Below, piece by piece: positions 60,509-64,000 of a stretch of DNA of 64,000 nucleotides. The stretch covers positions 47,150,440 to 47,214,439 of the forward strand of contig OX485807.1 in NCBI GenBank assembly GCA_950295325.1. The letters run 5' to 3'. The stretch comes from Polytrichum commune. Its lineage: Eukaryota; Streptophyta; Polytrichopsida; Polytrichales; Polytrichaceae. Made by a program: the position numbers and the translations under genes. Position 1 is the stretch's first letter. Every line of letters begins with the position of its first letter. Below the pieces are notes generated by a model. That model had not been told where the DNA came from. It worked only from the letters and a program-made list of their open reading frames with translations, and searched no databases.

Positions 60509-62319
60509 GGGGGTTGACATTTAGATCCAATATTGAAGAACTCCAAATGAACTCCTTAGTTTTGGATCATACTTACGGAAGGCCAAATATAGACCCAAAT
60601 TTGAAGCTTGATTTCTTTTGAGGCTAAATTTGTTATGATGTGGACCCCTTGTAGTATCTTCTCGTTATGCTAAATCATTTGAGCATGGAAGAGCCAAGAC
60701 AACTACCAAATGCAAATAGAGTTATATGAAAATTTCTAGAATAGTTATCTTGCATTTGGAGGTGAATCTTGAGAATATTGAGTTACACGCAAAAACTTAG
60801 GTCAATTTAGGTGTGATTCGATTCCTTGTGTAATATGTATATTAACCCTTAAAGGTCAAGAGGCTCTATTTGGTGGTCAAGATGTCATATGAAGGAGTTT
60901 AAGATTATTCCATGTTGTTGCGAAAATGACCCCATCTTAAATTATCCTAGATTTCATACGCATGATTCCAATCAAAATCTACAAAAACATAGAATGAATC
61001 CTAGAAAGATTTGAGTTGATATACATCACATAGACTCAAATCCAGACCATGTATATCTAATCACCGTTGCCAAATATATCTTTCATTTCACTTCCTCTTT
61101 TTATCCTCACGAGCAGTCAAAGTTAAAGACTGTGGACCACATCTAATGGTATTATAATAATTGTTGCAGGGTTTTATATAAATGATTGCACATTCCATAT
61201 AAAAACACCTTTTGCCCTTTACGGGTTATTGTGCAATCGAACAACCCTAAACGTTAATAACTTACACCTGCAAACAACAACTCCACCACTATATCACAAG
61301 GAGAGAAGGACGTGAAAATCCATACCCATGCTCAAACTCCCAAGAAGCAAGGAACCAAACCCTAAACTATGTACGGAAACTTGGATGCACATGGGAATGT
61401 CAATGCTACCCTCACTTACAAACAGTTCAGTACCGGATTTGAAGCTACATCTAACCTTTTGCGGATAACTCTAAAGAATAAAGTGTTCGAATAACGTAGG
61501 TAGGTAGCATGAGATAACATGCTTTTGAGTTTTTAGCCAACAAGCAAACGATAAACCAACCCAAAAGCAAGAGGCAACGCGGGATCGGTATAAAGAGATG
61601 GTCCCAAGACCCCCCCCCTCCTCCCCCCGGCGGCTAGTGCAAATTATTTTGTTTTATCTTAGTTTTGTTCTTGATTTGATACTCAAGATGTTTGTCATGA
61701 TTACTCTTCAAGAAGTCTTAGGAGAAATACCCCGTGTCTTGAGCCCACTTTATTTCCGTTAAGAATAATAATATGATCCACATTAATTATTTCTATATGA
61801 AAATTAAATAACGTTTTCTTGGGTTGAAATTCTTGACCGGTTGATGCACTTCTTCATTATAGTCTAAACCGGCCTTTACTAGTCTCTTCATATTGGGTAA
61901 AGCCAATGAACCCACCGGAGAAGCAAAATTGAAGGCAAATCCCTTGTTAGAGTAGAGGCACCCATAAGCAATCACTTAAGAATTTTTGCGCCAAATCTTG
62001 AGAAGCATAAGATTATGAAAAAAATTCCATGTAAAGAGATAAAAAATCAAAAAGTTTATAGTTTTATTTTGGTAATTTTATTCCTTAAATTGAAAATTTT
62101 AAAATTTTGGAACCAAAAATTGACCCAAACATATTATCTAGAATTTGCCATGACTGCTCATTTCAACAGATCATTCCTTCTCTCTTTAACACTCAAAACC
62201 ACGACATGTGTCTATTACTCCTGACCTGATCGAAATTCCGGTGCCCTATAGATTGCCCGTGGGTCCTGATCGGGAATAGGCGCCTCTACTATATTGCGAT
62301 TGAGCCCGTTCAAAGATAT
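60509..62319. other. Intergenic with a short duplicated GC-rich block
   Basis: No gene is supported. The block at about 61574-61620 (GCAACGCGGGATC, then GGTCCCAAGACCCCCC) is repeated at 62320-62378, upstream of the callose synthase gene. The class is unknown. Confidence 0.5.
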
Positions 62320-63711
62320 GCAACGCGGGATCAGCATATAGAGTCGGTAGGTGCCGCGGGTCCCAAGACCCCCCCCTCGGGAGCCGCAAGACCCCCCTCC
62401 CCGGAAGACCTGTCCCGGGTACCCAGTGCACGGAAGGGGGTCTTGGCAGTGGTATAGCAAGAGCGGGCTTTCCTGACGTCCGACCCCTGCCGAGTCCTTG
62501 CTTGCACCAGCTTCGCAACTCCAGCTTTCCTCGAACTCTTTGCGCACCTCGCAGGTAACTTACTGATCTCTCTCTTTTCTTCTCTCCTCAAATTTGCGCT
62601 TCATTGTCTCCAGATTTTACCTGTTTGTCCAGCATCGACAAAGTTGTCACCGACTTCTTCTTCTTCTTCCGCCGATTGTGGCTACTGCCTACTACGCGTG
62701 TCTTGCCTGTGCGAGCAGAAAGATTGTAAGATTGCAAGGTTGTGTGTCTGCATTTTCATGTAACGTGGCTGCACAAGTAGGTAGTGTGAGATATTCAACC
62801 TCGAGGAAAATTGATTGAAGGTTTTTGTGAAGGTCCGGTGTGTTCCTACGCCGGTTCCGTTTTTGTGCAGCTTCTGGTTTGTTAAGGTTTTTCTTGCTTT
62901 TCGATCGGAGGTAGTCTAAGTTGGTCATTTGGAGGCTAATTTGGCTTGTCCTTCTGAGATAAAGAACGCGCGCAGTGGTCTGGGAGGAGGCACGATTCTT
63001 GATTTTGGAACGTGGACTACTCGGTAACTTAGGCTAAATTATTATGTCCTGATTGGATTTTTGGGGATGAGATACATAGGTGTTTGGTTCTAATTGTTTG
63101 ATCAGTTTTATTTTTTCTTTCTGGCTGAGGGAGGTTGAGCTCAATTGCTGGAACAAATCTCTTATATCTTGAATTTTGGAATGAGCTCGATCTATCGTGG
63201 GATAGATTAGCGAACAACTTTACCTCGTCGACTTTGACATTTTTGATCTGGCATTGAGCTCTTGAAAATCATCAATGGCATATCTGAGTTGCCCGAAGAA
63301 TGCACCCTATCTGTATTTGGTATTTTTTCTACTTGTGCTTGTCAATGCTGGTGTCCGAGTTTTGAAATTGACTTGGGAGTCCAGTGCTTGAGTGTCAAGC
63401 AATGCGGAAGAGGTTTTGCGCTACGTGGACGCTTTTTGTTGGATTTTAATGGTTTTAAAAAATCTCTAATCAAAGATTTTCTTGGTACCCATGGTGTGTA
63501 TACTGGCGATATCATGGTGTGTTAATGACAAGTTTTTAACCTGACAAAGGTTTGGGGGTTAAGGGTTAGGCTGCTGCAGTGCTCAATGTGATGTGTGATA
63601 TGTGTATATATGTGTACATATGTGCCAGGATTGATGTAAGTGAATTCTGAAGTCCGGGGTTTTTGTGTGATCAGAGCAAGATTGACAGATGTGAGGACGG
63701 TGTGGAGTACA
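62320..63711 (+). promoter_or_regulatory. Callose synthase upstream region (promoter and 5' UTR expected)
   Basis: The sequence becomes GC-richer and carries a pyrimidine tract (CTCTCTCTTTTCTTCTCTCC, 62569-62588), common near plant transcription starts. The ORFs here show no family similarity. A 5' UTR intron is possible, since several GT/AG pairs are available, but none can be proven. Confidence 0.35.
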
Positions 63712-64000
63712 ATGGCCTCTTCGTCAAGGCCACCGAATAGGATTTCCAAGCGAGTACTGTTTAGATGGGAGAAACTAGTTGGCCAGGCGATTTCGGCTGC
63801 CGAAGCGAGAGCTCTGAAGCAGCATGAGGACGCTGGTGGCAATGGGGCGTCAGCTACCGATGCCGCTGTTCCGCAGTCCTTGCTACAGCGAACAAACATT
63901 GACGCCATCCTAGAGATGGCTGAGGAATTTCAACGAGAATATCCACAAGTTGCTCTTATTTGTAAGTTCAATTTCACCTCAACTCGCATAGAGTGTATTG
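63712..64000 (+). CDS. Callose synthase (GSL8/GSL10 type), first coding exon, cut by the window end
   Basis: The exon 63712..63961 starts MASSSRPPNRISKR and encodes 83 codons plus one base before a GTAAGT donor at 63962. Key segments are FRWEKLVGQAI, AVPQSLLQRTNIDAILEMAEE and REYPQVALI; the split codon begins with T, which would give the conserved Cys of the ILCEHAY motif. This order (W-E-(R/K)-L-V, then VPxSL...NIDAIL, then P.VA.I(L/I)C) is that of Arabidopsis CalS9/CalS10 (GSL10/GSL8). The full proteins have about 1900 residues and many transmembrane helices and make beta-1,3-glucan at cell plates and plasmodesmata. The rest of the gene lies beyond the window. Confidence 0.88.
   Translation, partial: MASSSRPPNRISKRVLFRWEKLVGQAISAAEARALKQHEDAGGNGASATDAAVPQSLLQRTNIDAILEMAEEFQREYPQVALICKFNFTSTRIECI

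Noticed and set aside
1-64000. LTR retrotransposons, LINEs or viral insertions
   Set aside because: No reverse transcriptase, gag or integrase motifs and no long direct terminal repeats were seen on either strand; the repeats here are DNA transposons and tandem duplications.

Overview
The window is nuclear DNA of a land plant. It carries spliced eukaryotic genes, a plastid-targeted ribosomal protein S1 with an N-terminal transit-peptide-like region, a plant CYP72-clan P450 and the start of a GSL8/GSL10-type callose synthase. Short introns, moderate gene spacing and the lack of recognisable LTR retrotransposons suggest a non-seed plant such as a moss or liverwort, but the species cannot be fixed from this sequence.

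Layout: (1) 57-3454 (+), a complete four-exon short-chain dehydrogenase/reductase. (2) 3.5-9.4 kb, a transposon-rich gap. It holds a stray duplicate of the last exon of the neighbouring RPS1 gene and an orphan C-terminal exon of a DOMON/cytochrome b561 gene that a 226-bp hAT-like MITE has split. (3) 9440-14382 (-), plastid RPS1 with eight exons, all introns phase 0, and tandem repeats in intron 1. (4) 15470-18854 (-), a cytochrome P450 with five exons and an in-frame TGA 34 codons before its expected end; its promoter region is duplicated in tandem. (5) 19.4-36 kb, an accessory block with an unassigned coding-like remnant, an 84-bp tandem duplication and many non-autonomous DNA transposons (hAT-like, PIF/Harbinger and Tourist-like, pogo/Emigrant-like and an unassigned 601-bp TIR element), plus a decayed Tc1-type transposase. 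(6) 38635-44455 (+), an SSX2IP/ADIP-family coiled-coil protein with 17 coding exons and two GC-AG introns, preceded by a threefold ~320-bp repeat. (7) 45351-55791 (-), the cohesin subunit SMC1 with 19 exons and one intron that has every sequence mark of a U12-type AT-AC intron. (8) 56-63.5 kb, another repeat-rich gap. (9) 63712 to the window end (+), the first coding exon of a callose synthase.

The genes do not form a pathway. They are ordinary housekeeping and metabolic plant genes separated by islands of miniature transposons. ADIP and SMC1 converge with about 0.9 kb between their stop codons. Exon models were built by hand from reading frame, splice signals and remembered family patterns. 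All coding lengths are multiples of three and all junctions keep frame. I saw no CRISPR, operon or unknown defence-like system. The most notable signals are the AT-AC intron, the nested transposons with readable target-site duplications, and gene fragments moved or broken by them.
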